Source: an uncultured Prevotellaceae bacterium (GTDB lineage Bacteria > Bacteroidota > Bacteroidia > Bacteroidales > Bacteroidaceae). Taken from it: DNA of 37,589 nucleotides. The position numbers and the translations under genes were made by a program. This document shows, piece by piece, positions 29,583 to 37,589 of the stretch. Numbering within the stretch: position 1 is the first letter of the stretch; each line of letters opens with the position of its first letter. The notes beneath the pieces are model-generated. The model searched no databases. It was not told where the DNA came from and saw only the letters and a program-made list of their open reading frames with translations. The stretch is taken from positions 1 through 37,589 of the forward strand of contig CACYKA010000036.1 in assembly GCA_902774795.1 (NCBI GenBank), read 5' to 3'.

Positions 29583-31418
29583 CTTAATCTTCATAAGTAC
29601 GTCGTCTTCGGCTACGGAGTCGCCGCTGGCGAAGCATATTGACGTAATGGTACCGGACTTCTCGGCCTTGATGCGGTTGAACACCTTCATGGCCTCGATA
29701 TAGCATATCACATCGCCCTCATTGACATAGTCGCCGACCTTCTTTGGAGTCTCAGATGTTGACTGCACGAGGTAAGCCTTTCCTTCCAGCGGAGCGAGAA
29801 TCTCAACGCCTTCGCCTTCAGCTGCAGCCCCAGCCCCAGCCTTTGTTGCTACTTCAGGCTTCTTTTCTTCATTGCCATAGGAGATGGATACCTCATAGGT
29901 CTTGCCGTGAACAGCCACCTTTACTTTCTCCGGGAGATTGCTGTTGGCAACCATCTTTGCCGTGCGGCGTTCGTGAAGGTCTTTCTCAAAGTCTTCCTTG
30001 GCAGCACCGCTCTTGTAGAGTTCATACTGCTGCGGATGCATGGCATACTCGAAGAGTTCCTCGTCGTCTTCGCCCAAGTCCCAGCCTTTCTCCTGCATCT
30101 TGCTGCGATAGACATCGAGGTCGTCAGGATAGTTCTCCTGCGGGTCGTTATTGATGAACTTACGTCCTTCACGCGTTGCCATCTCCTTGAAAACAGAATC
30201 AACAGGACCAGGCAGCTTACCGGCCTTTCCGAGTATCATATCCCAGATATTCTCTGCTATCATAGACCAGCGTGGCTTGCCTTTCTCCATCTGTATCACG
30301 TTCATCAGCGCGAGGTTCTTGACATACTGTGAGAACGGTGTAACGAGGCAAGGATAACCTACCTTTGGCCATACATAAGCCACCTCGTCGAAGAGTTTCA
30401 CGAGCAGCTGGTCAGTAGTCAGCTGTGCCTCGCCGTGTTTCTCTTTCCATATATTCAAGGAACGGAGGTTGTCCTCAAGGTCCGTCATGAGCGAGCCCAT
30501 CATGCCGCCTGGCAAACCAGGTTTCACGAGCAGCGAGTTATTGAGATGGTTCATTGACGGAATATAGAATCCAAGGAAGTCATCCATCATCTCCTGCATC
30601 ATGGCACGCACTTCCATATATGCCTCCATATTGATGTCCTTCACCTTGAAGCCGGCATCCTTCAGCATCTCCTGAACAGATATCACATCAGCGTGTCCTG
30701 TACCCCATGCCAACTGTCCCATACCGCAGTCGATATAGTCACAACCGCCGCGAGCCACCTCGAGGATAGAAGCCATGTTGAAGCCCGGACCTGCATGAGA
30801 ATGATACTGAATGATGATGTCCTTCTTATAGTTCTTGATACCGGCACATATCTTGCCCAGAGAATCAGGGCGTCCTATGCCAGCCATATCCTTCAGGCAA
30901 ATCTCGTCGGCACCTGCATCGATGAAGGTCTTTGCAAGCTTGATGTAGTAATCCACCGTATGGATTGGTGAGTGAGTGATGCAGAGTGATGCCTGTGCTA
31001 TCATTCCTGCCTCGTGGGCATACTCTATTGATGGAATGACATTGCGGGGGTCGTTGAGTCCGCAGAAAATACGTGTGATGTCTGTGCCCTGTGCCTTCTT
31101 AACCTTATAGAACAGCTTGCGGAGGTCCTTTGGACAAGGACTCATGCGGAGACCGTTAAGTGCGCGGTCGAGCATGTGAGTCTGTATGCCTGCCTCATGA
31201 AAAGGCTTCGTCCATTCACGAACGCTCTTATTGGGGTTTTCTCCATAAAGAAGGTTCACCTGTTCAAAACCGCCGCCGTTGGTCTCTACCCTATCGAAGC
31301 ATCCCATACGAATGATGGCAGGTGCAACCTTTACCAGCTGGTCAACACGTGGCTGGTACTTGCCAGCGCTCTGCCACATATCGCGAAATACAAGGCTGAA
31401 TTTAATCTCTTTACCCAT
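29580..31418 (-). CDS. oadA: Biotin-dependent decarboxylase alpha subunit (OadA family)
   Basis: This 612-residue protein is the carboxyltransferase plus biotin-carrier subunit. Residues about 5-300 form a TIM-barrel of the DRE-TIM/HMGL-like type: FRDMWQS (Asp13), DEICLKDMAG with Lys176 (the position carboxylated in this family), and YHSHAGPG with His206 and His208 as metal ligands. Residues about 540-612 form the biotinyl domain, with Lys578 in IEAMKVFN as the biotin site, after a short Ala/Gly linker. The usual RDAHQS is RDMWQS here, so the substrate could be oxaloacetate or a related acid; this is not decided by sequence. It sits between oadG and oadB in a run reading G-A-B. Confidence 0.9.
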   Translation of the reverse strand: MGKEIKFSLVFRDMWQSAGKYQPRVDQLVKVAPAIIRMGCFDRVETNGGGFEQVNLLYGENPNKSVREWTKPFHEAGIQTHMLDRALNGLRMSPCPKDLRKLFYKVKKAQGTDITRIFCGLNDPRNVIPSIEYAHEAGMIAQASLCITHSPIHTVDYYIKLAKTFIDAGADEICLKDMAGIGRPDSLGKICAGIKNYKKDIIIQYHSHAGPGFNMASILEVARGGCDYIDCGMGQLAWGTGHADVISVQEMLKDAGFKVKDINMEAYMEVRAMMQEMMDDFLGFYIPSMNHLNNSLLVKPGLPGGMMGSLMTDLEDNLRSLNIWKEKHGEAQLTTDQLLVKLFDEVAYVWPKVGYPCLVTPFSQYVKNLALMNVIQMEKGKPRWSMIAENIWDMILGKAGKLPGPVDSVFKEMATREGRKFINNDPQENYPDDLDVYRSKMQEKGWDLGEDDEELFEYAMHPQQYELYKSGAAKEDFEKDLHERRTAKMVANSNLPEKVKVAVHGKTYEVSISYGNEEKKPEVATKAGAGAAAEGEGVEILAPLEGKAYLVQSTSETPKKVGDYVNEGDVICYIEAMKVFNRIKAEKSGTITSICFASGDSVAEDDVLMKIK

Positions 31419-31440
31419 TTATATTATTATGAATTATGAA

Positions 31441-31668
31441 TTATACTTCCTTTATCTCTGTTATCTTTCCTCTGCCTCCAGTAATCTGGAATATCGCCTT
31501 ATGAATGGCTTCCTGTATATCCTCAGGCACCTTTGCAACCTTGCCCGCCTCTTCAGGGGCTACTTTATTTACAAAAACTATCAGGCATCTACTCAGCATG
31601 ATGATGATAAGCAATACGGCGAACACCGTCACCATACCAATAATCATTAATGTTATTCCTATTGTCAT
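31441..31668 (-). CDS. oadG: Decarboxylase gamma subunit (OadG family)
   Basis: This 75-residue protein has one N-terminal membrane helix (ITLMIIGMVTVFAVLLIIIM) followed by a short charged tail (EEAGKVAKVPEDIQEAIHKA), the layout of OadG. OadG anchors and assembles the alpha and beta subunits. It precedes oadA by 22 nt of ATTATGAATT repeat. Confidence 0.8.
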   Translation of the reverse strand: MTIGITLMIIGMVTVFAVLLIIIMLSRCLIVFVNKVAPEEAGKVAKVPEDIQEAIHKAIFQITGGRGKITEIKEV

Positions 31669-31679
31669 TTATTTTTATT

Positions 31680-31717
31680 ATTGAAAATTGAATATTGAAC
31701 ATTGAAAATTGAACATT
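31680..31717. repeat. ATTGAAAATTGAA tandem repeat between agcS-like gene and oadG
   Basis: Five near-copies of ATTGAAA/ATTGAAC/ATTGAAT. The 14-mer CATTGAAAATTGAA at 31700-31713 recurs inverted inside the GH43 gene at 12440-12453. Confidence 0.7.
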
Positions 31718-31738
31718 CTTTTAGTCGGCGTACCGCCT

Positions 31739-33196
31739 TTATAAAAGCGGCAAAGAACTCTTAATTCCCAACTCTTCACTCTCCTCCACTTCCTCATCAA
31801 TCCTGCTGCCCCATAGGTAGTAGTCGGTATCCTTTACCAACACTTTGCTGAGCAGGAGCAGGGCAACGAGGTTTGGCAGCGCCATCAGGGCATTAAAGAT
31901 GTCGGCCATCTTCCATACGGTATCAAGGCCTATTATCGAGCCAAGGAATACTGCCACAATGAAAAACCTCATATACCACTTTACCGCCTTATAACCAAAA
32001 AGATACTCCACCGCACGCTGGGCATAGAGGTTCCAACCGAGGATGGTGGAGAAGGCGAAGGTGAACAGGCCGAACATCAGCAGCGGTACACCTACATAAG
32101 GAATATGCCCGAAGGCAAACCTTGTCAGGGAACCGCCGTCAAGGGATCGCAACTCGTATTTCATGGTCACTTCGAACAGCTTACGCAAGAAAGACGAGTC
32201 AATATTAGAGAAATCACTATAAGACAGCACACAGCTTACTATCACGATACCTGTTATGGCACATATAACCACTGTGTCCCAGAAAGTTCCTGATGCCGAT
32301 ACGAGAGCCTGACGCACAGGATTCTTCGTCTGTGCCGATGCTGCCACGATAGGAGCCGAACCAAGACCTGACTCATTTGAGAACAGACCGCGAGCTATAC
32401 CGAAGCGTGCCGCAAGAATGATGCCGCTTCCCAGCACACCGCCTTCCACAGCATGAGTGGAGAAGGCCGAGGTAACTATAAGGTTTATGGCAGGCCAGAC
32501 ATATTCGTGGTTGATACACAGGATGTAAATACAGCCAATAACATATACAAACGCCATCAGCGGTACCAGTGCGGCACACACCCGGGCAATAATCCTGATG
32601 CCGCCAAGGAGTACGAGAGCGGCAAAGAATGTTACTATGCCACCCGTAATCCAAGGACTCACACCCATCACATCATGTGCCAGAGTGGAGATTGCATTGG
32701 CCTGAACCGTACATCCTATACCCAGTGCTGCAAGGGCAGTAAAAGCCGCAAATAGGGCACCAGCCCACTTGCAGTGAAGCCCATCCTGCAGAACATACAT
32801 CGGACCGCCTACCATGTATCCGTTCTCCGAACGCTTACGGTATTTCACGGCCAGAAGACTCTCTCCGTACTTTGTGGCAATGCCAAGCACACCTGTCAGC
32901 CAGCACCACATCACGGCGCCCGGACCACCCATGGCAATGGCTGTTCCTACACCTATGATGTTGCCCGTGCCAATGGTGGCAGCAAGGGCTGTGGCAAGAG
33001 CCTGAAACTGACTCACGTCGCCCTGGCCATACTTGTCATGCGTTAGGGATATCTTTATTGCCGTGAATATTTTTCTCTGCGGAAACTTCAGGCGGATGGT
33101 AAGATAAATATGCGTGCCGAAAAGCAGGATTATCATAGGATAACCCCACAGCACATCAGACAGAAGTGTTAGAATATCATTAAAATTATTCATCAT
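31739..33196 (-). CDS. Na+:alanine/glycine symporter, AgcS family
   Basis: The protein is about 485 residues and has around 11 membrane segments. Starting at ATG 33196 (MMNNFNDILTLL) places it 2 nt after the LptD stop; the longer frame begins with GTG and overlaps that stop. Family marks include GPGAVMWCWLTGVLGIATKY, VGGPMYVLQDGL and ESGLGSAPIVAASAQTKNPV, matching the conserved AgcS/DAACS segments. It would import alanine or glycine with Na+. Next to it lies a Na+-exporting decarboxylase, so both could share one Na+ circuit. Confidence 0.9.
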   Translation of the reverse strand: MMNNFNDILTLLSDVLWGYPMIILLFGTHIYLTIRLKFPQRKIFTAIKISLTHDKYGQGDVSQFQALATALAATIGTGNIIGVGTAIAMGGPGAVMWCWLTGVLGIATKYGESLLAVKYRKRSENGYMVGGPMYVLQDGLHCKWAGALFAAFTALAALGIGCTVQANAISTLAHDVMGVSPWITGGIVTFFAALVLLGGIRIIARVCAALVPLMAFVYVIGCIYILCINHEYVWPAINLIVTSAFSTHAVEGGVLGSGIILAARFGIARGLFSNESGLGSAPIVAASAQTKNPVRQALVSASGTFWDTVVICAITGIVIVSCVLSYSDFSNIDSSFLRKLFEVTMKYELRSLDGGSLTRFAFGHIPYVGVPLLMFGLFTFAFSTILGWNLYAQRAVEYLFGYKAVKWYMRFFIVAVFLGSIIGLDTVWKMADIFNALMALPNLVALLLLSKVLVKDTDYYLWGSRIDEEVEESEELGIKSSLPLL

Positions 33197-33198
33197 CT

Positions 33199-36129
33199 TT
33201 AATACCACTTTACCGCATTGCTGTAGCCTGAACGTTTGTCATACTTCAGGGCATCAGCCAAGGTGGCTGCATTACAGCGGAACGAGAAGTTATATGAAGT
33301 ATATGGACGCAGCACTACTGAGCACGACATCGAGAAGCAGTGCAGGTCACGCGCAAGGGAAGCCGTCGTCATTGACAGCTTATGATAATCAAAGTCATAT
33401 CCGGAGGTGAAGGCGATGTTCCATCCATCCGAGATGCGTATATTGCCCGAGAAGTTGAGGTTCTGGGTGTATTTATAGGGATAGCGCATCTTATCCTTGT
33501 TAAATTCGCCAGACGTATTCTCACGCATGGTGATACCATAGGAGAAAGTGAGACTCCAAGGCATGGAGAACTTCATGTATCCGTCGTCATCCACATCAGC
33601 CATTCCGGCATTGTGCTTCGATGCTCCGTGCTTTGCCGCTTCCATCGTAGGATCAACGTTGGTATCTACGCCGGTATCTTCCTTACCCATAGCAGGAGTA
33701 TCCTCATCGTCTTTCCTCTTTTTCTTCTTGAAGAGATTCCTTATCTTGTCGGGCGTAATGGTATATGAGACATTCTGCGACATACCCTGGAAACGTCCGA
33801 AACGACCCTTGCTGTACTCCGTATGTGTACCGATGTACGGACGTCCGTTCTCGTCAAGTTCATAGGCATAGGTGGCGAAGACAGCGTTCATCGAGAATGT
33901 GTAGCTCTTGGTAATCTTCAGCCTCAGACGTGTTGACAGGTCACTCCACGGACGCGTTTCTGCTGCCATATTGTACGACATTGAGGCTCCCAACTGGTCG
34001 ATGATGCTTATCTTTTTGTATTCAACAGTATCGTTGTCCGATGCCTTGACCTTCATCTCAATGTTGTTGTCTATGTCGAAGGAGATATTTCCCGTCTTAC
34101 CCCTTCCTGGCACACCGAAGACACCATTGCTGTACGGAGAATAGCTGACTGGCTCACCCATAGGATTACCGCTGAGGTCTGTCTTCTGGTACGTCTTGTA
34201 ATATCCATAGCGGCTGGCACCGAAGTCTGGAGCATAAGAGAAACTGATGCTTGGGGTTAAGGTGTGACGGATAGCCTGTATCTTCTCACCGAAGATTTTT
34301 CTGTTAGGAACGAAGAAACCGTAAATCTTGGTGTTGGCGCTGACGCTGCTGGTCCAGTTATAGACATTGTAGAAGCCATAGACAGTATCGTTCCGCACAG
34401 CTTGGTTCTCCTGATCCCACGACTGATATATCTTGCTCATATACGTCCTGTCGGTGAAAGAAAAGTTAGGCGTGATGTTCAGATATTTGAATGCAGTAAA
34501 CGTAGCACCGATAGGTATGTTGTGCTGCCAGCCGTTCTTCCAGTCCTTTATGAGGTTGGACTTCATAAGCTTGTCCTCCTTCGTGTTGATGGAGTTAGTG
34601 ATGTGTCCGGTATAGCTCATGTGTATCTTCTCATACCAGCGCTCCGCACCCACCTGCTTTGAACGTCTGAAGGGATAGAACCTCGAGATGGTGATGTTAA
34701 GGTCGGGAAGTGTCAGGGCAACCGTAGAGTCACGCATATTCTGCGTAGCATTGGCAGTGGTAGAGAGCGTCATGCCGATGCTGCTGAATGTAGTACCCCA
34801 TGAAACGGATGATGTCCTCGTACTCTGAGTCATCGTCGTCGGGTTATACATTGACGACAGGTTGTTCTGCTCATAACTTGTGGAAGCATAGTTCACACTG
34901 GCCGACAGAGAACTGTATGGATTGGCCTTCTGATCCTGACGGTGGCTCCATTGCAACTTGAAACTCGTTGTCTTGTTGTAGTCCGGGAACCCCTTCTCAC
35001 CACTCTTTGAATCCTGATATGAGAAGTAGAACTGGCCTGAGTATTTGTATCTGACGTTATAGTTAGAAGCAGCAGAGAAACCCCACGACCCCTTCGTGAA
35101 TATCTCACCAAGCAGCTTCAGGTCAATCTTGTCGCTGATGGCAAAGTAATAACCGCCGTCTCTCAAGTAGAAGCCCCTGTTCGACTCGTCACCATAAGTA
35201 GGCATAATGAAACCGCTGCTGTAGCTCTTTGAGAATGGGAAGAATCCGTAAGGTATGGCAAACGGCAGCGGGACATCCTGTACCACCAGATATGCAGGAC
35301 CGAATACCACGTCCTTGCCTGGACGCACCTTTGCCCTGGTGAGAGCAAGGTAAAAGTCTGGCTCCGGATCGTCGCAGGTGGTATATCTGCCGTGCTTCAG
35401 GTAGAAATTGCCGTCTTTGTCGCGCTTTGACTTTTCCGAAATAAGGAAACCGTCCTGCTGCTCAGTATAGGCATTCTGTATGAGACCTTTCTTCGTCTTG
35501 AAGTTAAAGGCCATAGTGTCTGTCTCATATTTATCAGACCCCATCACAAACACAGGCAAGCCGAATCGCTCTTTATGCATGTTTTCCTCCTTGTTGGCAG
35601 TGGTATCACGCTTTGCAGGCGGAACATCATCCTTTACATATCGCTCTGCACCGGTAGCATGCACCAGCGACGAGTCCATCTGCATATCGATGTGCTCTGC
35701 CGTAAGGTCCATGTTGTCGTATTTCACGTTCGAATTGCCGTAGAGGAAAGCCTTCCTCGACGATGCCACATACACCAGCGAGTCGTTGGAAGTATAGTGT
35801 ACAGGGAAGTCTATGCCGTTCTTGCGTTTTCTGTTTGCAGAGTCGGCAGCGATAGAGTCATCCAAAGCCTTGTTGCGGAGGTATATCGCCCTGTGGAGTG
35901 AATCTAGCGTGTCGAGCGGGTCGATGTCAGCAAGGCTGTCGGCAAGATGTTTGATGTCTGATGGAAGATGTTTGATGGAGTCAGAGTAAAGGGTATCGAG
36001 GCTGTCGATGGCCAAGGTATCCTTAGTCTCTTCGTCAGGATGATTTTTCTGGGCAACCTGCATGACATTTCCTGCCATCACAAAGATAATGGCAAGGAAC
36101 AATATGATGATGGTTGTACGTGCACGCAT
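33199..36129 (-). CDS. lptD: LptD-like outer-membrane LPS assembly protein
   Basis: The protein is 976 residues from ATG 36129 (MRARTTIIILFLAIIFVMAG, a membrane/signal segment); the frame upstream starts only with TTG and runs through the promoter. After an Asp/Ser-rich linker (about residues 35-90) comes an LptA/OstA-like beta-jellyroll (YGNSNVKYDNMDLTAEHIDM). Then follows the long LptD barrel part (PFAIPYGFFPFSKSYSSGFI, GFYLRDGGYYFAISDKIDLK). Bacteroidetes LptD homologues insert lipopolysaccharide in the outer leaflet. The Asp/Ser linker includes SIKHLPSDIKHLADS, encoded by a GATGTTTGATG tandem repeat (35947-35980). It is probably essential and heads the run agcS-oadGAB. Confidence 0.85.
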   Translation of the reverse strand: MRARTTIIILFLAIIFVMAGNVMQVAQKNHPDEETKDTLAIDSLDTLYSDSIKHLPSDIKHLADSLADIDPLDTLDSLHRAIYLRNKALDDSIAADSANRKRKNGIDFPVHYTSNDSLVYVASSRKAFLYGNSNVKYDNMDLTAEHIDMQMDSSLVHATGAERYVKDDVPPAKRDTTANKEENMHKERFGLPVFVMGSDKYETDTMAFNFKTKKGLIQNAYTEQQDGFLISEKSKRDKDGNFYLKHGRYTTCDDPEPDFYLALTRAKVRPGKDVVFGPAYLVVQDVPLPFAIPYGFFPFSKSYSSGFIMPTYGDESNRGFYLRDGGYYFAISDKIDLKLLGEIFTKGSWGFSAASNYNVRYKYSGQFYFSYQDSKSGEKGFPDYNKTTSFKLQWSHRQDQKANPYSSLSASVNYASTSYEQNNLSSMYNPTTMTQSTRTSSVSWGTTFSSIGMTLSTTANATQNMRDSTVALTLPDLNITISRFYPFRRSKQVGAERWYEKIHMSYTGHITNSINTKEDKLMKSNLIKDWKNGWQHNIPIGATFTAFKYLNITPNFSFTDRTYMSKIYQSWDQENQAVRNDTVYGFYNVYNWTSSVSANTKIYGFFVPNRKIFGEKIQAIRHTLTPSISFSYAPDFGASRYGYYKTYQKTDLSGNPMGEPVSYSPYSNGVFGVPGRGKTGNISFDIDNNIEMKVKASDNDTVEYKKISIIDQLGASMSYNMAAETRPWSDLSTRLRLKITKSYTFSMNAVFATYAYELDENGRPYIGTHTEYSKGRFGRFQGMSQNVSYTITPDKIRNLFKKKKRKDDEDTPAMGKEDTGVDTNVDPTMEAAKHGASKHNAGMADVDDDGYMKFSMPWSLTFSYGITMRENTSGEFNKDKMRYPYKYTQNLNFSGNIRISDGWNIAFTSGYDFDYHKLSMTTASLARDLHCFSMSCSVVLRPYTSYNFSFRCNAATLADALKYDKRSGYSNAVKWY

Positions 36130-36140
36130 AAAATCGGCCG

Positions 36141-36172
36141 CAAAGTTACGAAAAAGTGAGCAAAATACCAAA
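36141..36172 (-). promoter_or_regulatory. Promoter for lptD run
   Basis: On the - strand, TTTG (36172-36169) and TAACTTTG (36148-36141) are spaced by 20 nt. The start codon ATG is only 11 nt past the -7 element, so the leader would be very short. Confidence 0.65.
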
Positions 36173-36301
36173 CAAAAATGAATTTTTTAATTTTTGTTTG
36201 TATTTTCGAGCGTAAGTAACTTCGACAAAGTCAATGTTACAAAAAAATTGAAATACACGCCAAACACCCCGATAAATTAAGTTTTCTTTAGAAGAAAACA
36301 T

Positions 36302-36342
36302 AAAAAAAGCAGAAACTACAATCTTTCATGCAGCTTCTGCTT
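36302..36342 (-). terminator. Terminator of DUF6266-like gene
   Basis: On the - strand, AAGCAGAAGCTGCA (36342-36329) pairs with TGTAGTTTCTGCTT (36320-36307) over 14 bp with two G-U pairs, followed by a T run. Confidence 0.8.
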
Positions 36343-36386
36343 CTTACATCATACATCTTACATCAGACATCAGACATCTTACATCG
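36340..36386. repeat. ACATCTTACATCAGAC tandem repeat
   Basis: Units of ACATCTT/ACATCAG are repeated about six times between the terminator and the stop codon of the DUF6266-like gene. Words such as GATGTCTGATG (reverse strand) also occur in the repeat inside the lptD gene. Confidence 0.65.
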
Positions 36387-36388
36387 CC

Positions 36389-37414
36389 TTAGTCATTACT
36401 TACTCCGCCGTTGTTGTCGCCACCGCCGCCGTTGTTGCCGCCGTTGTCACCACCTCCGTTGTTAGGGTCTGTGCCTCCGCCGTTGCCGCCAGTGTTTTCG
36501 TTATCGTTTTCGTTGTCACGAATGACCTCACCGTCGGCGATGCTGGTAGAAGCCTTCGAACCGATGAGTGAGTCGTTCCATCCTCCGATAGACCTCATGG
36601 CAGCTTCTCTTGCAGCGGCTGTCTTGTATGCAGCAGCATAGGTCTTCAGAGCATCGCTGAGCACAAGTGACTGCGAACTGACAAGCACGTTGCCGTCGTC
36701 ATCATAGCGCACGTGGATGATGGCTGCGCAAGAATACGTCGCTGCATCGATGGCCACCTTGCCGCCTACAATCTTCATGGCTGGAAGTACGGCAGAGACC
36801 TTTGCCGTGTCGTCGGCGCTGAACATCAGCGATGCGCCCGATACTTCGAAGCGAACAAAGCCGTCATCGCCCATGGTGCCCGTAAGCATTACATAGACAA
36901 TCTTGTCCTCGAATTTCCACTTCAGCGGTTTGTTCTGTGTAAGGAAATCGATGGAAAAATCCTCTACAGCAGTGTCAGCATTGACGGCACTTGCACTGAG
37001 ATTGGTCACAAAAGCGTGCTCAGAAGCATTGTACGTACACTGTATGCTCTTGAGTGAGCCGCGTGACACCTCATAGCCCGTAGGCACGCAGATTTTCATC
37101 TCGCGCATATCCTTGGTGATATACACGGGATTAGAGTAATGCATAGCATACTTGAAGAACATGTTGTAGTCCGTCTGTCCTACATTCTTGTCCTCAAAAG
37201 CGAACCTGAAAGCCGCAGAGGTAAGCAGTTTTGCCGTAAGTGAGACATTCGGCATAAGCGAGCGGTGAGCTATCTGCTCATACGAACGGCGGTCAGTAAC
37301 TTCGGCAGCCTTCTGTGAGACTACCAGTTGACGGTTGGTGTAACGAAAGGTGTGAGAACCTACTGTACCTGTGAGAATGTTGGAGTCTAAGCCTCCTGAT
37401 TTAATTATTCCCAT
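36389..37414 (-). CDS. DUF6266-like protein with Gly/Asn/Asp tail
   Basis: The protein is 341 residues from ATG 37414 (MGIIKSGGLDSNILTGTVGS). That start is chosen because AAGGAGG lies 11 nt upstream at 37426-37432; such a strong Shine-Dalgarno is unusual in Bacteroidetes. The N-terminus (GIIKSG, GTVGSHTFRYTNRQLVVSQK, then RRSYEQIAHRS) fits the DUF6266 group, whose function is unknown. The middle is beta-rich. At the C-terminus comes an Asn/Glu/Asp linker (NENDNENTGGN) encoded by a GTTTTCG repeat, then a Gly/Asn tail ending GGGGDNNGGVSND. The final 96 or so coding bases match those of the HU-like gene at 6591-6686 with four substitutions and one 12-bp indel. The bases upstream (37433-37589) hold no gene or promoter I can support. 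Confidence 0.7.
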   Translation of the reverse strand: MGIIKSGGLDSNILTGTVGSHTFRYTNRQLVVSQKAAEVTDRRSYEQIAHRSLMPNVSLTAKLLTSAAFRFAFEDKNVGQTDYNMFFKYAMHYSNPVYITKDMREMKICVPTGYEVSRGSLKSIQCTYNASEHAFVTNLSASAVNADTAVEDFSIDFLTQNKPLKWKFEDKIVYVMLTGTMGDDGFVRFEVSGASLMFSADDTAKVSAVLPAMKIVGGKVAIDAATYSCAAIIHVRYDDDGNVLVSSQSLVLSDALKTYAAAYKTAAAREAAMRSIGGWNDSLIGSKASTSIADGEVIRDNENDNENTGGNGGGTDPNNGGGDNGGNNGGGGDNNGGVSND

Positions 37415-37589
37415 AATAGTAAAAACCTCCTTAAACATTCCTTTTTAAGGGAACGGACCGGAACGAGGCAGCGGTCTAATTTAACAATGAAAAAAAACTT
37501 TTGCTATCGTAGAGATGTTCGCGTTGGCATGAAGATACAATCCTGTTTCCTTGGCTTGATTTTGATGTTTGTCTGATCCTATGTATCAA

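Noticed and set aside
37433-37589. Promoter for the DUF6266-like gene
   Set aside because: No TTTG/TAnnTTTG pair with the right spacing could be found in the bases available; the true promoter may lie outside the window.

Overview
The window looks like the chromosome of a Bacteroidales bacterium, most likely Prevotella or a close relative. The basis is repeated promoters of the Bacteroidetes type (TTTG, then a spacer of about 19-20 nt, then TAnnTTTG), AT-rich intergenic DNA, secreted proteins ending in a Prevotella-style tail (an LQGRK/IDGRK core, then GLYI.NG.KV), dockerin-like calcium repeats, a C10 (streptopain-type) protease, GLUG/BspA-type surface proteins, and a biotin-dependent Na+-pumping decarboxylase. 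This assignment is inference from gene content.

Layout. (1) 1-5.9 kb is an accessory cassette on the + strand: two overlapping unknown genes, a cluster of TGTAAGCGA repeats around a terminator, a small unknown gene, a DUF3987-like gene with a degenerate P-loop, a CHC2-TOPRIM primase, and a HigB/HigA toxin-antitoxin pair behind three 14-bp dyads spaced exactly 21 bp apart. It resembles the replication and stability part of an integrated element. (2) 6.0-9.3 kb holds an HU-type DNA-binding protein with a Gly/Asn/Asp tail, a secreted dockerin protein and tRNA-Ser(UGA). (3) 9.4-18.8 kb holds secreted proteins: a GH2-GH43 fusion glycosidase, a CotH-like protein with an N-terminal dockerin (broken by a 17-bp deletion), a C10 cysteine protease and a Sel1-repeat protein. 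(4) 18.8-19.35 kb is a patchwork of three gene fragments (DUF1460 3' end, CotH middle, sulfatase-modifying-factor domain). (5) 19.5-27.4 kb holds a 1703-aa secreted protein of unknown function, a GLUG/BspA-like surface protein and a 54-aa peptide. (6) 27.4-36.1 kb is a long run on the - strand: LptD homologue, Na+/amino-acid symporter (AgcS family), OadG, OadA, OadB and a DUF1460 amidase-like protein. (7) 36.3-37.5 kb is a DUF6266-like protein carrying the same C-terminal tail as the HU protein.

How the genes work together. OadG/A/B would use decarboxylation of oxaloacetate (or a related acid) to export Na+, and the adjacent symporter could spend that gradient on amino-acid uptake. LptD at the head of the run serves the outer membrane. 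The GH2-GH43 enzyme would trim galactose- and arabinose-containing plant side chains; no SusC/SusD pair is present, so it is not in a complete polysaccharide utilisation locus here.

The most unusual signals are: (a) a 99-bp exact CotH duplicate in the patchwork that keeps 17 bp missing from the CotH gene itself, and restoring those bases restores the reading frame; (b) a family of short near-tandem repeats scattered between genes and also inside genes, some read in frame as protein; (c) a nearly identical C-terminal tail at DNA level on two unrelated proteins 30 kb apart; (d) the 21-bp-phased dyads before higBA. No finding amounts to a proven new system; the replication/HigBA cassette and the repeat family are the best candidates for follow-up.
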